Below the pieces are notes generated by a model, which made no database searches, had not been told where the DNA came from, and saw nothing but the letters and a program-made list of their open reading frames with translations. The position numbers and the translations under genes were made by a program. Below, in pieces: positions 1-13,296 of a stretch of DNA of 64,000 bases. The stretch comes from Pelobates cultripes (Eukaryota; Chordata; Amphibia; Anura; Pelobatidae). The stretch is taken from the NCBI GenBank assembly GCA_933207985.1, contig OW240912.1:253058347-253122346 (forward strand), written 5' to 3'. The first letter of the stretch is position 1. The number at the start of each line of letters is the position of its first letter.

Positions 1-523
1 TTTAATATCAATTTCTGTACATGCATAAACCTGCATTTATTTTATGAAAAATCTAATATGCATTTTGTGGCAAAATTTTGGTGTTACAAATTCCACATCT
101 TGAAAGTGGCACTGTCATGCCGAACTTACCTTTCCCTAATCGCTTCCTCTCCTCTCCCTCTTTCAGGATCTGTTTCTTGTTTTTTCTATCTAATCTAGTG
201 TTCTTTAAAACAAAAGACAAAGTAGGGACTACTTTGTCTTATGTATTTTTCCTAAGCTTGACCCACTCTGACCCATTTCCTGTGGGTCAGAGACATTTTC
301 CAAAAATACTCACCCTTTCCTCTGTGATCTCGCGATGACTGCTTTTACTATTCCTGAGCATTCTGTCAGCCACAGGTTTCTCACTGTTTAGTAGACATGC
401 TATGCCACGAGTAGGGGCATTCAGGAAATTTCAATTAATATGGGGGTCATATTGAGCTCCCTTCTTGTAATAAACTGAACAAAATGAACACTGACATTCG
501 GTGTTTATTTGTTCATCTGAAAT

Positions 524-566
524 TTCTATTCATTCATTCGTCTTTCCGACGAATGAATGAATAGAA
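524..566. repeat. Perfect 19-bp inverted repeat
   Basis: Arms 524-542 and 548-566 are exact reverse complements (ttctattcattcattcgtc on the left) around a 5-base loop, tttcc. It lies in a segment (about 470-680) that resembles dispersed-repeat sequence. No terminator role is expected in a vertebrate intron. Confidence 0.85.
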
Positions 567-863
567 TAAATTCCTGTCCGAATTTCAGAAAATAGAAAAT
601 GCCCAAGTGTTTAACTGGGCATGCGTGGGAATTTCATAGCACTACAGGGCCTTCATCTGCCCACACAAAGATGGCAGTGCCCAGGACGTAGGTCAGGGCA
701 CAAAACTAAGATGAAAAAATTGGTAATATGGGGGGATTAGGGGCATTTGGGGGTGGCTACAGGGGCACTTAGATGTAGTGGAGTCCGGAGGGGGTTTAAA
801 AAAACAACAACTGATGCAACCATGACAGTGCTAATTTTAGTAAAACCTGTTTTGCTTGTTTAT

Positions 864-1043
864 CAGTGGTGCAACTAATATAGAGAAGGCCCTGGTGCAG
901 GAAATTGTTTTGGCCCCCCTGGAAAGGCCCGGTCATGCTGTTAAAGGGACACTGTGTCTGACCGGGCCCCTGTTCAGCAACACCTATCAGTTGGCCCTAA
1001 ATGCATGGGCCACCATGTTTGCCCACTCAGGGTGCGAGCCCTG
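864..1043 (+). repeat. GC-rich fragment, possible hAT-type element end
   Basis: A GC-rich patch in AT-rich surroundings starts cagtggtgcaactaatata and runs through runs of gggcc/ggccc. The start resembles a hAT-like terminus (CAGTGG). No matching 3' terminus or 8-bp duplication was seen, so it is probably a truncated copy. The 62-codon ORF across it has no recognisable domain. Confidence 0.3.
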
Positions 1044-4000
1044 ATGCAAATGTTTGTTTCTGTTTGCATTATTTCATCATTCAATTGATATTCTGTGGTG
1101 AAAGTCTATAATGGTGTTACTTTAAAATCCATAGAATGCATAATAAATTTGGGAAGTGAAAATGTTCTTTTCGTGATTTCAGTAAAGAATTTAGCATCAG
1201 ACTCTATTATTTAGCAGGTCTTTTTGTGATGGTTTGCCTAGAGGTGTCCCAAACAGCTGCTTCATAAAGCTCTTGATTATCTGTAGCAAGCTTTTTTATT
1301 TTAATTCTCCTGTTTGAAAATAATTAATTTAAAATTTAATTAAGCCATTGAAGCAAGTCTAAATAAACATTAAAAAACTGCACGTACCAGTCACCTGCAC
1401 TTGCGTGAGCTATTTAAACAATTTAAAGAAATTGGGCAAATAAAATAAGCAAGCATTTCTGGGATTTATTAGGGTCTATTCACAAAATACTGAGTTCTCA
1501 TGAACTGACAAACCACAGGGAAAACTTAAGCTCAACTCAGCTTAATTGGATATAATACAATTACTGTTTAGCAGATAAACCCTTTGTCGTATAAGAGAGG
1601 ATTAGAGATATGTTTGCCATGTTATGTATTTAAATTGACCTCTGCTACAAACGCAAGGCATTTCTGCCAAGATGTACAGTTTATTCCATCGGAATGAATT
1701 TAATACATATTTCATAACTCAATGCTTTTGTTCCAAGAGCAAAACATATGACTGCATGTATCACATGTGCAGTGTGGATGGTTAAGGCAACCGTTACAAT
1801 TCTGCATCTGTCACTCAGCTCTTTTAGCTGAAGTGTCCTTGCCTGAAGGAAGAGAAATGCAATGTTTTATCTTATTTAATTAATTCCCATCTCCTTCGGT
1901 AAGATTTCTTTCTGTACTTTAGTGCAACAGATGTTCCTTTATTTCATCCGTTTTTATAAATAGATGTACTCAATGATGTAGACAGCAAATAATAGAGCAA
2001 TTTTGGAGTGATAGGCTTAATTTGGGAAATCCTTCCATTATCAAAATCTCAAGTACTTCTATGTATTTAACGCCCTATCATTGATGAACCTTTATATCAG
2101 GAATCAGAAATGTTAGCTATTCTTAATATAGGATTCCATGAAATATGTTATTCCACATTCTGTTAATTAGATAATGCAAAAAGTATGCAAAAAAATAATA
2201 ATAAATTAACAAAAAAGCTACACACCTAAAGAATCTAGGCTGATCTCACAATAATATTTAATAGTCTGTTATTTTAAAGGTTATGAAGATGTATTCAGCA
2301 GTATTTTAACCATGTGGCATAGGTTTTTTTCTGTTTTATTCAGAAAATTCATTATATAGTTGAAAAGATAGTTTGAGCTACCATTCCATTATAATAGTTC
2401 TAACTGGCTTTTTAGGTAAACATATTAAGCTTAATAGCAAAATTTACAGTCATAACAACATGTTCGCTTCTCTGTGGTTTCTATGCACTGCTTCATAACT
2501 GATTTCTCATTGGAATTTAAATATTATCTTCAGGTAAACTGATATAGTGTAAAATTAAATAAATAGTACTTTCAAAGAGCAACCTGCTATCAGTCTATGC
2601 TTGATTTGTGTTGCCCAAAACACATTTTTTCAACATGTATGTGCATGTTGCACACACAACTTGTGTTGTGCTTGCTCCTCGACCAGGAAATTAAAAGTCA
2701 TATAATTGTCTCTAAGTTGACAAAATGTAAATGACCCCATTTAATTTGCTTTGGTTTTACTATATGGCTTGAACAGATATTCTAGAATAATAAGAAGAAA
2801 AAAAAGAAATTAATTGCTTTTCTACATCCATGACAATCAAACCAATGGGAATTGTATTAGAGACAGGAAAATATAAATAATGTTTTTCCCATAAAGTAGA
2901 AATAGTTTTCTCTGATCCCATTTTAAAAGCAACCTTCTGCTACCTGCCATTCTCATTACAAAAGATGTTACAGATTTTTGGAGGAAATTACAAATGTTGA
3001 GATGAAGATCGGATTTGATATCAGAACATCAGTATGTCTCTGAATGGCAAGCAGTAAAAAAAGTGATGTTTCATTGACTCCCTTTGGGGTTCTGTAATGA
3101 GACACAAATAAATAATTGAAAATTTACCGCTGGCTTTCCAAATTTATCCAAAACAGTAGTCAAAGTCAGACTTGAGAATCTGTTAAATCTGTTGTTTGAA
3201 CAAAATTGGCACTTACACTTTTTTCAAGATCTATTGGACTCTATGATACTTTTCCACTTATAGACGTTTGTAATACAATTGCTTATTAGACGTGGCTACA
3301 GTTACATAGTCATCAGTAATCTTGGTTGAAAAAGGCTTCAAGGCCATCAAGTTCAAGCTATAAAAAGCATATGTGTGTGATGTTGATCCAAAAGAAGGCA
3401 AAAGAAAAAAAACCACCTTTTGAAATGATGGCCAGTTATGACACAATAAGGGGGAAAACATCCATATTGACTCTATAATGACAATCGCAATCACATTTCT
3501 TCTTGAATTAACATCCTGTTCATATGCAAGTTAATTATATTCTTAAATAATCCTTTGGGGTTTTTTTTTAAAGTCATCTAGGCCTTTTATAAAAATATCT
3601 ACAGAATGTGATAAGAACTTTGGGTCATGAATTTCAATTCTTTTTTGTTCTTACTTTGAAGGAACCTCTCTTCCCGTCTCAATAAACGACTTCTAGTCTG
3701 TTGTATATTTCTGCTAAAAAAGAGATTAGTACCTAGCGTTTTTTTCCAACCTGTATATTTACGTATAGTACTATCATATCTCCTCTGGGAAGTCTTTTTT
3801 TTTTTTAGAAAGAAAACCATTGCAGTGTTTTTTAGCCTTTATTCTTAACTAATGTTTGCCATCCCACTTATTAATTTTGCAGCCCACCTTTTTCTAATTC
3901 TGTATATTTCTTTAAAACTGGTGCCCTAAATTCCACTGCATATTCAAGAGGCATACTTATATTTTGATCATGTGAACCAATGACCCTTTTCATAAATGAC

Positions 4001-4135
4001 AACACCTTACTAGCATGTGCAATGACAGACTGGCATTGCATACTGTTGCATAGTTTGCTATCTGTAATTGTACTCAAGTCATCGCCTGTTTGCTTTAAGG
4101 CTTTTAGAACCGAGATATGCTAATCTACAGCCATA
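1044..4135. other. Unassigned AT-rich intron sequence
   Basis: No gene, RNA gene or intact element was recognised. ORFs at 3258-3494, 3599-3820 and 3871-4077 (minus strand) are composition-driven and lack domains. The region from about 3560 may be a decayed dispersed repeat, but I could not assign it. Confidence 0.6.
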
Positions 4136-4304
4136 CAGGGTTATTTACGAAAGTGAGAGTTCAAAGTGAGTTTCAAATTTAAAGCCAGAGTAGCCAGACT
4201 TAAAGCATAACTAACTTAAATAGTTTTTCAGTTTGGTATTTTGACCTTGAATTTGAGATTCACATTGAAAGCAACTTGAATTCTCACCTTACTGAATAAC
4301 CCTG
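4136..4304. mobile_element. Palindromic MITE, cagggttat family, copy 1
   Basis: A 169-bp sequence starts cagggttatttac and ends gaataaccctg, which are inverted termini. Internally tcaaagtgagtttcaaattt is mirrored by tttgagattcacattgaa, so most of the element can fold on itself. No coding capacity. Related copies lie at 5743, 14529, 36717 and 52738. Confidence 0.75.
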
Positions 4305-5742
4305 ATAGATTATTCTATATACTAAAAAACGAAAAAGTGTTTAGAACTCCTGCCTCGTCCTGATCCTCCTTGATTAACACATGTATCTCAAATTCTAATA
4401 GACACATACACTTATACTCTTAACGTTTTAGTCATTAACGTACTTACATTTTTGAGTAGGGGGAGTTGATCATGTTTTTTTGGCTATGGGCTTTTTTTCT
4501 ACTTTAGCCCATCATATCCCCTTTTGCAAGACTTGTTGGTGTATATTTACTACATGATGCCATAACCCATCTGATTTAAATGTTAAGAATGCCATTTTCC
4601 TATTGTTTAATATGTTATTGACCCTTTTACAAAGTCACATTGGTTTTAATTTACTTCTTTTACATTTGTTTCCCAATGTTGAGAAAAGTACCTTTATATA
4701 ATTTGTTTAAAGATTTTTAACTTATCCTCTGTGCTTGGACCAGTCAATTAGTTGCAAAGATTCTCTTATGCTACTAAAATTTGCCATTTTTAAATGAGAG
4801 CATTTTTGTCAAGCCCAAATAAATTACTTTTTTTTTAGTTGATCTCAAATGATACCATTTTATGGTAACTATTTCCCAGTTCTGCTCTAGCTTCTCTAAC
4901 GTGTGATGTGTTCTTCTAATGTCAATGGTCAGCATGAGATGTGATGCCAGCTATGATGTTAAATTGCTTCCAATTATTATAAATTTTTAATATGCTTTCA
5001 AATTCAGAATAGTCAAAGATTATACATTTTTTAAATTTTGTTACTTGTTAATTCCTCCACTTCTAAGTTGCATTATTTTAAAAAGAAAATGCATAACATG
5101 TTTTCGAGCACAGGAAAAATAGGGTAAAACTAGACTTGGTGCATGGTATAAAAATGTGTTTTTTCTAAACCAGTTAATCCTAAAAGAAAAGAAAATCTGT
5201 GATGGACAAATTTTGGCCATATGGAAGGCTTGATTGTCCAAATTTTGTTAATGAAAAAAAAATAAAATAAAATAAAAAAAAAAACAAAAACAAAAAACGA
5301 TCAGACAAACCAAAAGTGTGCAAAAATATATGTATTGCAAAATATAAATATGATGTATATTATTAGCAGTACACATTTTCCCATCATTTAGTTAATCAAT
5401 TATCTTTTTTGCATCAAATTTTTTCAGCACTGTGGGTATAATTCTGAATTACAAGTCTAAACAATTATGTTAGTCCAATGCACATGATTCAGAAATTTGA
5501 GCGATCACCCTATTGCCCCAAAATTCAGGCAAATTGCAGTTCGGAGCTATAAGAATCTCCAAGCCAAAGTGAGACTACTTTTTTAGTTAAGTATATTAAA
5601 CATCAGCTAATATGTGTGAAACAATTTAGATAAATTAGATAAAATCCAAAATGTAGAAAATGAAAAATTGAAAGACAGTGTTCAGGATGAAATTTATATA
5701 ACATTTATATAATTTTAGCACTATGAATCCTTGCAATTTGGA

Positions 5743-5889
5743 GGTTATGAACAAAGTTAAAATTGTATCAAATTCAAAGTAAATTTTAAGTCAAAATAGC
5801 TAAACCAGAAAATTCTTCCAAGCTACTTTTGTCTTTGTTTATAATTCACTTTAATTTCCCCCCAATTATCACTTTATTGAATAACCCTA
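5743..5889. mobile_element. Palindromic MITE, cagggttat family, diverged copy
   Basis: This shares aaattcaaagtaaattttaa, the 'gctaaaccagaaaattctt' core and the terminal tcactttattgaataaccct with the copies at 4136 and 14529. The left terminus is eroded to ggttatgaac. Confidence 0.6.
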
Positions 5890-6454
5890 CTATCGTCTCC
5901 AATATAACTTATTAATCTAAAACCCAACAATGGTCTTATTAAACTATGTATTGCCTGTCTTTTTGGGTGTGCATTTTTGCATTATTGTGCTGTTCAATGG
6001 GGACATTGGATGATTATTAGACAGCCAATCACAGCAATGTAAGCATTTTAAATTAGTTTCTTGGTCTTTTTATTTTTCTAAAATGACCAGCAATCTAGTA
6101 AAGCTATTTTTACTCTCCTAGCAGCAATAGAGAACTATTAATAAGGTAAACTGTAGTACTAATCAAAGGAAGAGAAACAACATATGTTTGTTGTGTAAGT
6201 TTTAAAAATAAAAAATTTAAATGTACAACAGAAACAAAAATCTAAATTATATTTATTTATTTAGTTGAAACAAAAAACTGGTGGGGCACTGCCTAACTTG
6301 ATTTATGGATGAGCCTCCACTAGTACAAAAACGTTATTCTGGTTACCTCTGAGCCTTAATTATGTTTTATTTATTCATTTTTATTTATTTTATTTATTTA
6401 ATCTCTACACTGATGCATTTCATATGTGGAATGAGATGCCCCCCACCCACCCAT

Positions 6455-6640
6455 CACACACATCTTGACTAACAGATACACATACACACAGAGACACAAA
6501 ATGACACATACACACACTGACACACAGATACACACACTGACACATGCATACATATACCATGACACACAGTGTACTATGTGTACTATACACATACTGCCTC
6601 ACACACTGACACACATATAGATACACACATGCTAACCATA
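6455..6640. repeat. Degenerate CA-rich (cacactgacacac) tandem tract
   Basis: Repeated cacactgacacacagataca-type units. The minus-strand ORFs across it (6398-6722), rich in Cys, Val and Tyr, are artefacts of the repeat. Confidence 0.8.
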
Positions 6641-7753
6641 CTTTATGTATTAGTAGCCACCCTCCTGTTAACATACCTTTTGTGTGGAGGGGGGTGGTAT
6701 TCGTGTGTAACAACACACTCATGATGTTAAAGGTAAAATTATCTTAAAGAATTTATTTATATTTCTTCTCTACTCAAATTCTGTCTGATACAAAAAAAAT
6801 AGATAATGTAATTTATGTATATGTTTTTGGAAAATCACATTTATGTATGATGCTCAACAACCTATAATACTCAAAGGTTTTAAGGCAATAATTTCATGTC
6901 TGACAAACTACATACAGGTTCGGAGCAGGATCAGGGGAGCCTGGTTCAATTAAGAGTTGTGAAAATGGCTCTTGGTTCTAATTACAAAATGGACATGCTG
7001 AGGAAAAATAAACAGCCTGTGTGCAGTATTATGTGAGCCAGCTGATTTGATTTAGAAAAGTGTCTATGATCCATGCAGCATAGCCCATTACCAGCAAAAA
7101 AAGGAAATTGGAAATTGAGGTTTTGCTTTTTAGAGAATCTCTAAAGTGAACATTTTCAATTAGGAGTGTAAAGTAGAAATGGAACAGTACTTAAACCATG
7201 CTGTGTCTCTTTTTAAAATACAGGGTTAGGAATGATTTAATTGCTACATGAAATTCAATCTTTTTATCCTCCATGTTAAAAGTAGTCCATATAGTAAGCA
7301 ATATTTGAACATAAAAGCCTATCATGTAACAGTGCCCAATCCAGCAGTGGACTGTTAATGCAGGGTTGAATGTCAGTAACATTTCATGGGCCATTAAAAA
7401 AGAAAAGTGACTGCTGCTTGAGGATTCTGGGTAATCTTCAGAGAGAATGCAATCTACAATCCTACTCATAATAGTCATTTTCCTTCTTAGCACAAATGAA
7501 AGATAGATTGCCTCCTCTGAAACACTACTTTCAGGCAAATAATGGAGCTCAAACTCACAGGAAGGCCTATAGGAAAGTCTTGTTTATGCTTTATGTTTTA
7601 TACCAAGAAGATTATTAATTAAATAGTAAGAGGACCCACAAAAACCTTTAACTCTATCAGGCAAAAAATGCTTCTGCTGATTTTACTACCATTTTAACTT
7701 TTCCAACAAATCGCTTAAAGCACAGTGCTTTAAAATACCTGCATACATCTTTG

Positions 7754-7822
7754 TCTCTCTCTCTCTCTCTCTCTATTTATCTATGTATCTATCTATCTAT
7801 GTATCTATCTATCTATCTATCT
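7754..7822. repeat. Compound (CT)n and (TCTA)n microsatellite
   Basis: About ten CT units are followed by tatc/tatg tetranucleotides to 7822. Direct inspection. Confidence 0.9.
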
Positions 7823-9631
7823 TTAACATACATATGGTTAACAATCAAACACGCATATCTGCAGTTAACCACAGCACCTCATGAAGTAATGGCAAAATGG
7901 AGCAAATATCACCTTTCTAAGATGTAACACCCTAAAGGCACTCATTAGGGAAGATCTCACTATGCCTTGTACGATTCGCCCAATCTGGGTCTGGCCTAAT
8001 AATTTCCATGCTTTAAATAGCCAAAGTTCTGCTCTAGGGCTTGGTGGCATTATCTTACTGTACATGAGTCAATACATCTTAAGCCGTAAAGTCATTTTGG
8101 CTCAGGTATATATAGAAATAAGGAAAATAGGTACCTTCTGGCCCTTGTGCTAGTGTATTGAAGACAGCCTCCTATCCTTCCACAGAAACAGCACTCTAAA
8201 TAGTCGGCAGATAACTGCTGGTAGCTAGTTGTATGTATTTTCTTAAAACAAGTTTTCATCTATATTATGCATTTAGAAATATACTCTTTATACAATCTGC
8301 TTAATATTGTAATTTTCACAGCTGCCAGTTGTGGACAGAATGCTCTTAGCCCGAGTTTTAATTTTTTTTTTGATAATTCTTCCTAGGTGTTAGCCTCTTC
8401 CTTTTTTCCCTAAAACATCAAACTATTAGCTCTCCCTTTCTTGTTTCTACTCAGCCCAAGTAATTTCACGGTGAACATTCAGAGCAACCTTTATTACTTA
8501 GAGAGTGTTCAGAATAGATTCAAGTTAATTGAGAATTCCATTTCTTTTCTAAAATATATATCTCCATCAATACAAAATTCTGTGACTCTTAAATGCCACT
8601 TTTGAATACAGGTTTGTGCAATATGATGACTGGCAGCAATGCACTGATACCTTGTTGCTTGAGAAATAGCAGAGCACCATCGAAGTAAAGTTGACAGCCA
8701 CAGCAATTAAAAAGTTAGCAACTTTCAATATCTGAACTAGTAATATGCAATACTTATTATTGCCTTAGGCCATAATAATTCTTCTCAGTCGTGTATTTCC
8801 AAATCAAGTAATCTATGTATAGCAGTATTCAAATTGGACATAAATTAGAACATGACTTTTTGAAACCATTCATGCAAATATAGGAATTTACTGTTTAATT
8901 TGAAAAATATATTCTAATCAGAAGCTGTTCCAAGCCATAGCTATACTTCATTTCAGTAATGCATAGTTATATGTGACAGGCAGACAGACAGACAGGCAAA
9001 TAGTAAATAACCCTGCATTTCCTCCCAGCATGTAATTTGTTTGGATTTCGGCTGAAAAGGTGATAATATATGTATTATACAGTAAAGTTATGGTATATTT
9101 TTGTGCTCGTTTTGTATACCTGATTTTTGGTCCCGGAATTCTGATGAGCAGAATCGCAACATGGCCTTAATTCAGCCGACCTGGAAAAATGGTTAGACCA
9201 AACCATATTTTCTCATCGAACACAAGTCTCAGAGATCTAGATAGATAGATACAAAACGTATGCTAATTTTGTTAATGTTGCAAAGAAGAATAATCAATAT
9301 GTGTATAATCAATGACATACACAGAGATGAGATTTAGGTCTACTACACATTTTACCTTTTATGACGTGTGATGCATCAATGAAAACAGCAAGATATGAGA
9401 TAGGTATTTTTACATGTATATTCCCCACATATTTCTGTAGTTCTGTATTCCACACTCAGGGCATATTTGTATTAGTAAAATAGTGAATGTTAGATACTAA
9501 ACCTTCCATAAAAGGAATTTTGACAGACTTGAAAAGTGTATGAGAGGTGGTGGTATTTAGGTGATTGGAGACCCCTAGTCACCTAGGAGGGCAGGTAGCA
9601 TGCCTTTATTTGTGGGTTGGGCAGTGGTGTA

Positions 9632-9850
9632 TCCACCCCCCCCCCCATTTTATAATTAATTAGGGCCTCCAACCACCTCCCATGGGTGGAGGCTGGGCAG
9701 GACAATATGTCCTACACCAGTTAATAAATAATATTTGGGCCCACACCCTTTTATTATTAATATTAGCGACTCCACCAATCACCCATGAGTGGGGGCCAGG
9801 GGGTCATTAGGTCCGTCTCTCTATTTTATTATTAGGGTATGTACACACTG
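9632..9850. repeat. Diverged minisatellite with cccatgggtgg core
   Basis: Three imperfect units carry acc(a/t)cccatg(g/a)gtggaggc-type cores followed by 'gggcaggacaat/gggggtcatt', each separated by ttattaatta-like spacers (cores near 9677, 9780 and 9850). The unit is roughly 80-105 bp. A C-tract lies at about 9636-9646. Confidence 0.5.
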
Positions 9851-10247
9851 CCCATGGGCGGCATTCGGTACAACTGAAACCCAGACCAAATTCAGGCTCA
9901 CTCGACAATGTATGGATTTTGCAGTCTGCATGGCCTCATACTGCAACAAATGGTTTTGCCCCATTCATTACAGGGCCTTTCGGAATTTAGTGAATAACCT
10001 TGTACGCATTACACAGGGAAACTCTGTCTGACACTCAGACTTGCACTCTCTCTTACAAACATGCAATAAACAACTCCTACAAACACACAATATATTTAGC
10101 TGCTTTTAAAGTGAGAAGAAGGGGTTGGATATTGTTGCATAATTATATTTTTTATGTTATTTTTATTATGTATTTGAAATTATGTACAGTGATATACTTT
10201 ACTCAAAGCAAAAAAAAGAACTACAGTTTGATGATAGTGTTATATAT

Positions 10248-10358
10248 TAGCCTAGTATCATACATACATTCTGTTACTATCGTAAAGATATGGAAACAGA
10301 GACTAGCCTACTATCATACATACATTCTGTTATTCATATTAAGATATGAAAACAGATA
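10248..10358. repeat. Two-unit tandem duplication, ~55 bp
   Basis: Two copies begin agcctagtatcatacatac and agcctactatcatacatac, and both end with aagatatg(g/a)aaacaga. Small indels separate them. Confidence 0.75.
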
Positions 10359-10719
10359 AACAATCAACAGTTTAAGCAGGTGAGAACCTAGCTTGATGAG
10401 CAAATGCTGCCCTCAAAATCATTGGCTTCCCACACCAAGTGCCCAAATACAAAACATGTAAAGTTGAGGTATTTTTCACTATAATGCAACCAACTGGTGT
10501 GTCATTGGTTACTGGAATGTCTTATGGAACATAATTGTTGGTTATAGTTGTTTTTCCCTATTGTTAAATAATTAGAGATTGTAGCTGTATTAGTCCAGTG
10601 ATGTAGATATAAAAAACAGATAACAGAATTTTATCTGTTTTGTACAGTTATATAATTATATATTATTAAGTGTTCTTGCATAGCAAGACCACTTAATGTT
10701 ATCTCACATATATATTATT

Positions 10720-11765
10720 ATTATTACTAGAAAAGCTACAATTTCTGGGGAAATTGCGTGAAGTGTTCTTGCCTCCACCAGTAGTCTACAACTGGAGTGG
10801 GCGGAGTAACTGTTATACTTTATTTAGCACATTTAATTGCAACGTTGTTGCACAGTTACATTAAACCATACATTTATAAAACCATTAGCAGGTGTTCAAA
10901 AGGCCCTGTCTATGACATCACTTGCTGCTGCAGCCTTGACAGGTCAGAGTATTTTGGTGGTTGCCATCTTCAAACGGTCATATTTTAAAAACTATAAATC
11001 CTACAGCGAAGAGCTTTATATTGTGAGAATCACAAGACCCAGACCTACATTTTGATGAAAAGTATGTCTCTGAAGTATTAAAATTGAAGGCACAGTCGCA
11101 GTTTAGAAATTGCACTTCAAATTTGAGCTTTGCAGAGTGAAGTTTCAATGAAAGTCAATAGACGGCGTTAGTTGCAAACAAATGATTATATTGTGAAAAC
11201 TATCAGAACTACGGCTTAGCCGTTGACATGTTTAGTGGTAGCAGGGATAGCTGAACGTTTTGATATAAGATTTGTGTAGGTGGGCCTGAAAATAAGGGAG
11301 TGGTGGCAGTTTAGAAATCATGTCCTGATTTTTCAGCTTTTGCCAGCTCCCACTCTAGCTTTACCATTCATTCCTATGGGACAAATTTCGCCACAAGAAC
11401 GACGATATTCCGTGAACCATTCGGCGAAACGTTCCACAAAGTAATAGCAATCCGATCGGGAACAATCTGCACGTTTTGGTAAATTTTTGTCGTTTGAAGA
11501 TGGCAACTGCCAAAATACTCTGACCTGTGCCAGGCTGCAGCAGCAAGTGATGTCATAGACAGGGCCTTTTGAACACCTGCTAATGTTTTTATAAATGTAT
11601 GTTTTAATGTAACTGTGAAGCACTTTGGGCAACAACGTTGCAATTACATGTGCTATATAAATAAATAATAACAGTTACTCCGCTCACTCTAGTTGTTGCC
11701 TACTGGTGGAGGCAAGAACACTTCACACAATTTCCCCAGAAATTGTAGCTTTTCTAGTTATTATT
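10720..11765. mobile_element. Nonautonomous DNA element with ~270-bp terminal inverted repeats
   Basis: The left arm (about 10720-10993) and right arm (about 11480-11765) are near-exact reverse complements. Both carry ctagaaaagctacaatttct, the gaagtgttcttgcctccac stretch, the aggtgttcaaaaggccctgt stretch and gcaagtgatgtcatagacag. The 490-bp centre has no transposase. The ends lie in attatta sequence, so a target duplication cannot be separated from the simple sequence. Apparent ORFs (10797-11055 and 11333-11643) encode the same peptide from opposite arms, as an inverted repeat would. Superfamily not assigned. Confidence 0.8.
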
Positions 11766-12055
11766 AAGTTATTACTTATATAACGCCAACAAATTCCACA
11801 GCGCTTTACAGTGGGTGGACGAACAAACATGTAGTTGTAACCAGACAAGTTGGTTGCACAGGAATGTAGGGGTTGAGGGCCCTGCTCAACGAGCTTACAT
11901 ATAGAGGGAGTGGGGTAAAGTGAACAAAAGGTAATGATAATATTAGACTAATGACAGTTGCAAGAGAGGAATATGTCGGGAGCTAATAACAGTTTAATTG
12001 ATACGCTTTTATGAAAAAGTGGGTTTTAAATGATTTTTTGAAGGAGTGGAGACTG
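11766..12055 (-). mobile_element. LINE 3' tail (CR1/Rex1-like), 5'-truncated
   Basis: On the minus strand this ends in the tail gtaaagcgctgtggaatttg followed by ttggcgttatataagtaat. The same tail recurs on the + strand at 56340-56400 and, decayed, on the minus strand near 37080. It carries no RT sequence and is a 5'-truncated retrocopy. Confidence 0.55.
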
Positions 12056-12574
12056 AGTGATATATACAACACACAAGTACATTTTCATTATGAATTCTGT
12101 TTAAAGTGCTGCTATGCCCTTTTTTATATATCAAGAGTTTGACATTTGATTTTATGGAAATATAAGCAGAAATACACTTGGCATCTATTAGTGGTATTTC
12201 TTTTTGAAGATGATGGATCTGTATAAGTATAAACTCAATTGTTGTAAATGTGTCCAACAAGGTTAGTAAACATACTGTGCCAGAGAGCAATATGTCCACT
12301 GTTTTCAGCATAAGCCTTTTCCCTTGTAATCTTATCTCAACAGTAATATTTTATCCTTGTAAAATCCAGTCTCAGCAGTGTCAGGATGTCATTATTAACC
12401 TCTCAATTTTTAGCAGTGAAATGTGCATCCATAAAGGGCCTATAGCTTTTATTTTCTATCTGGAATGTTATATTAGACAGACATATCTTTTTTTAGTGTG
12501 TGTGTGTGAGCCCCCACGTACCCCCCCTTCTGCTGATAAAAGACTGAGAATCACAAAATCATAAAAAAGTTGTT

Positions 12575-12890
12575 TTCCCAGACTCTCTGTAGTGCCCCCT
12601 TCCCTCGCACCCCCCATAGTGCAGAAGGTTTTAAAAAACCCTTGATCATTTACCTGAATCCAGCACCGATTCAGGCTGGTTCAGGCTCTATCTCCGCTCC
12701 TCCACCAATGTGGACTTAATCCCCATAGGAATACACTGTATAATGCTTTCCTATGGGATTTGGGTGACACTGGATGTCCTCATGCAAAAGTCCACTAGAG
12801 GTGGAGTTAACCCTGCAATGTAATTATTGAAATAATTACATTTGCAGGGTTAAGGGCCTGTGGTCTGGGTACCAATAGTGTCCTTATAAG
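12575..12890. mobile_element. Diverged TTAA-family nonautonomous element
   Basis: It shares with the elements at 61016 and 63260 the phrases ccccatagga...atgctttccta(t/a), ggatgtcctca, aattacatt(t)gcagggtta and the end aatagtgtcctta. The terminal TTAA is not preserved, so borders are approximate. Confidence 0.4.
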
Positions 12891-13158
12891 TGGAGTGGGA
12901 ACAGTGACAGAAGAAAGAAAGCAGTTGAAGATATATGTTAAGGATGGTATATGGCAAGAGGAAAGAGATCTGATAACGTGAGAAGGAATGGGATCAAAGG
13001 GATATGTGGTGGGGCAAAAGGGAAGAAGTAACACAGACACAAACATATGAGAGTCAATAAGCTAGTTAAAAAAACAAACAAAAAAACAGCAGAGCAGGGC
13101 AGCTATATATTTACATACCCTGATCGGCTGTTTTGTTTTGTTTTATTCTTGTTTTTAA

Positions 13159-13262
13159 CCCCTTAAGGACTGAGCCAGTTGTACAAGTTGTGATCAAAAC
13201 AAAATGTAAACAAAACCTTGCACTTGCGCTATATGTATGTTCAGGCGGTAATCACCTCTTTT

Positions 13263-13296
<34 letters not shown>

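Larger units (their letters stand above)
5890..9630. other. Mostly unassigned intron with simple repeats
   Basis: AT-rich sequence with a CA-rich tract (6455-6640), a CT/TCTA tract (7754-7822) and a short gaca tract near 8977. The 115-codon minus-strand ORF at 7191-7538 has no recognisable domain. No splice-flanked coding segment was seen. Confidence 0.55.

Noticed and set aside
856..1044. 62-codon GC-rich ORF as a coding exon
   Set aside because: It has no splice sites in context and no domain, and its start looks like a transposon terminus.
3545..4950. Old CR1-type or other dispersed repeat
   Set aside because: Some phrases look repeat-like, but I could not identify termini, frame or a second copy in the window.
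6398..6722. Cys/Val/Tyr-rich ORFs as secreted peptides
   Set aside because: They are translations of a CA-rich tandem repeat on the opposite strand.
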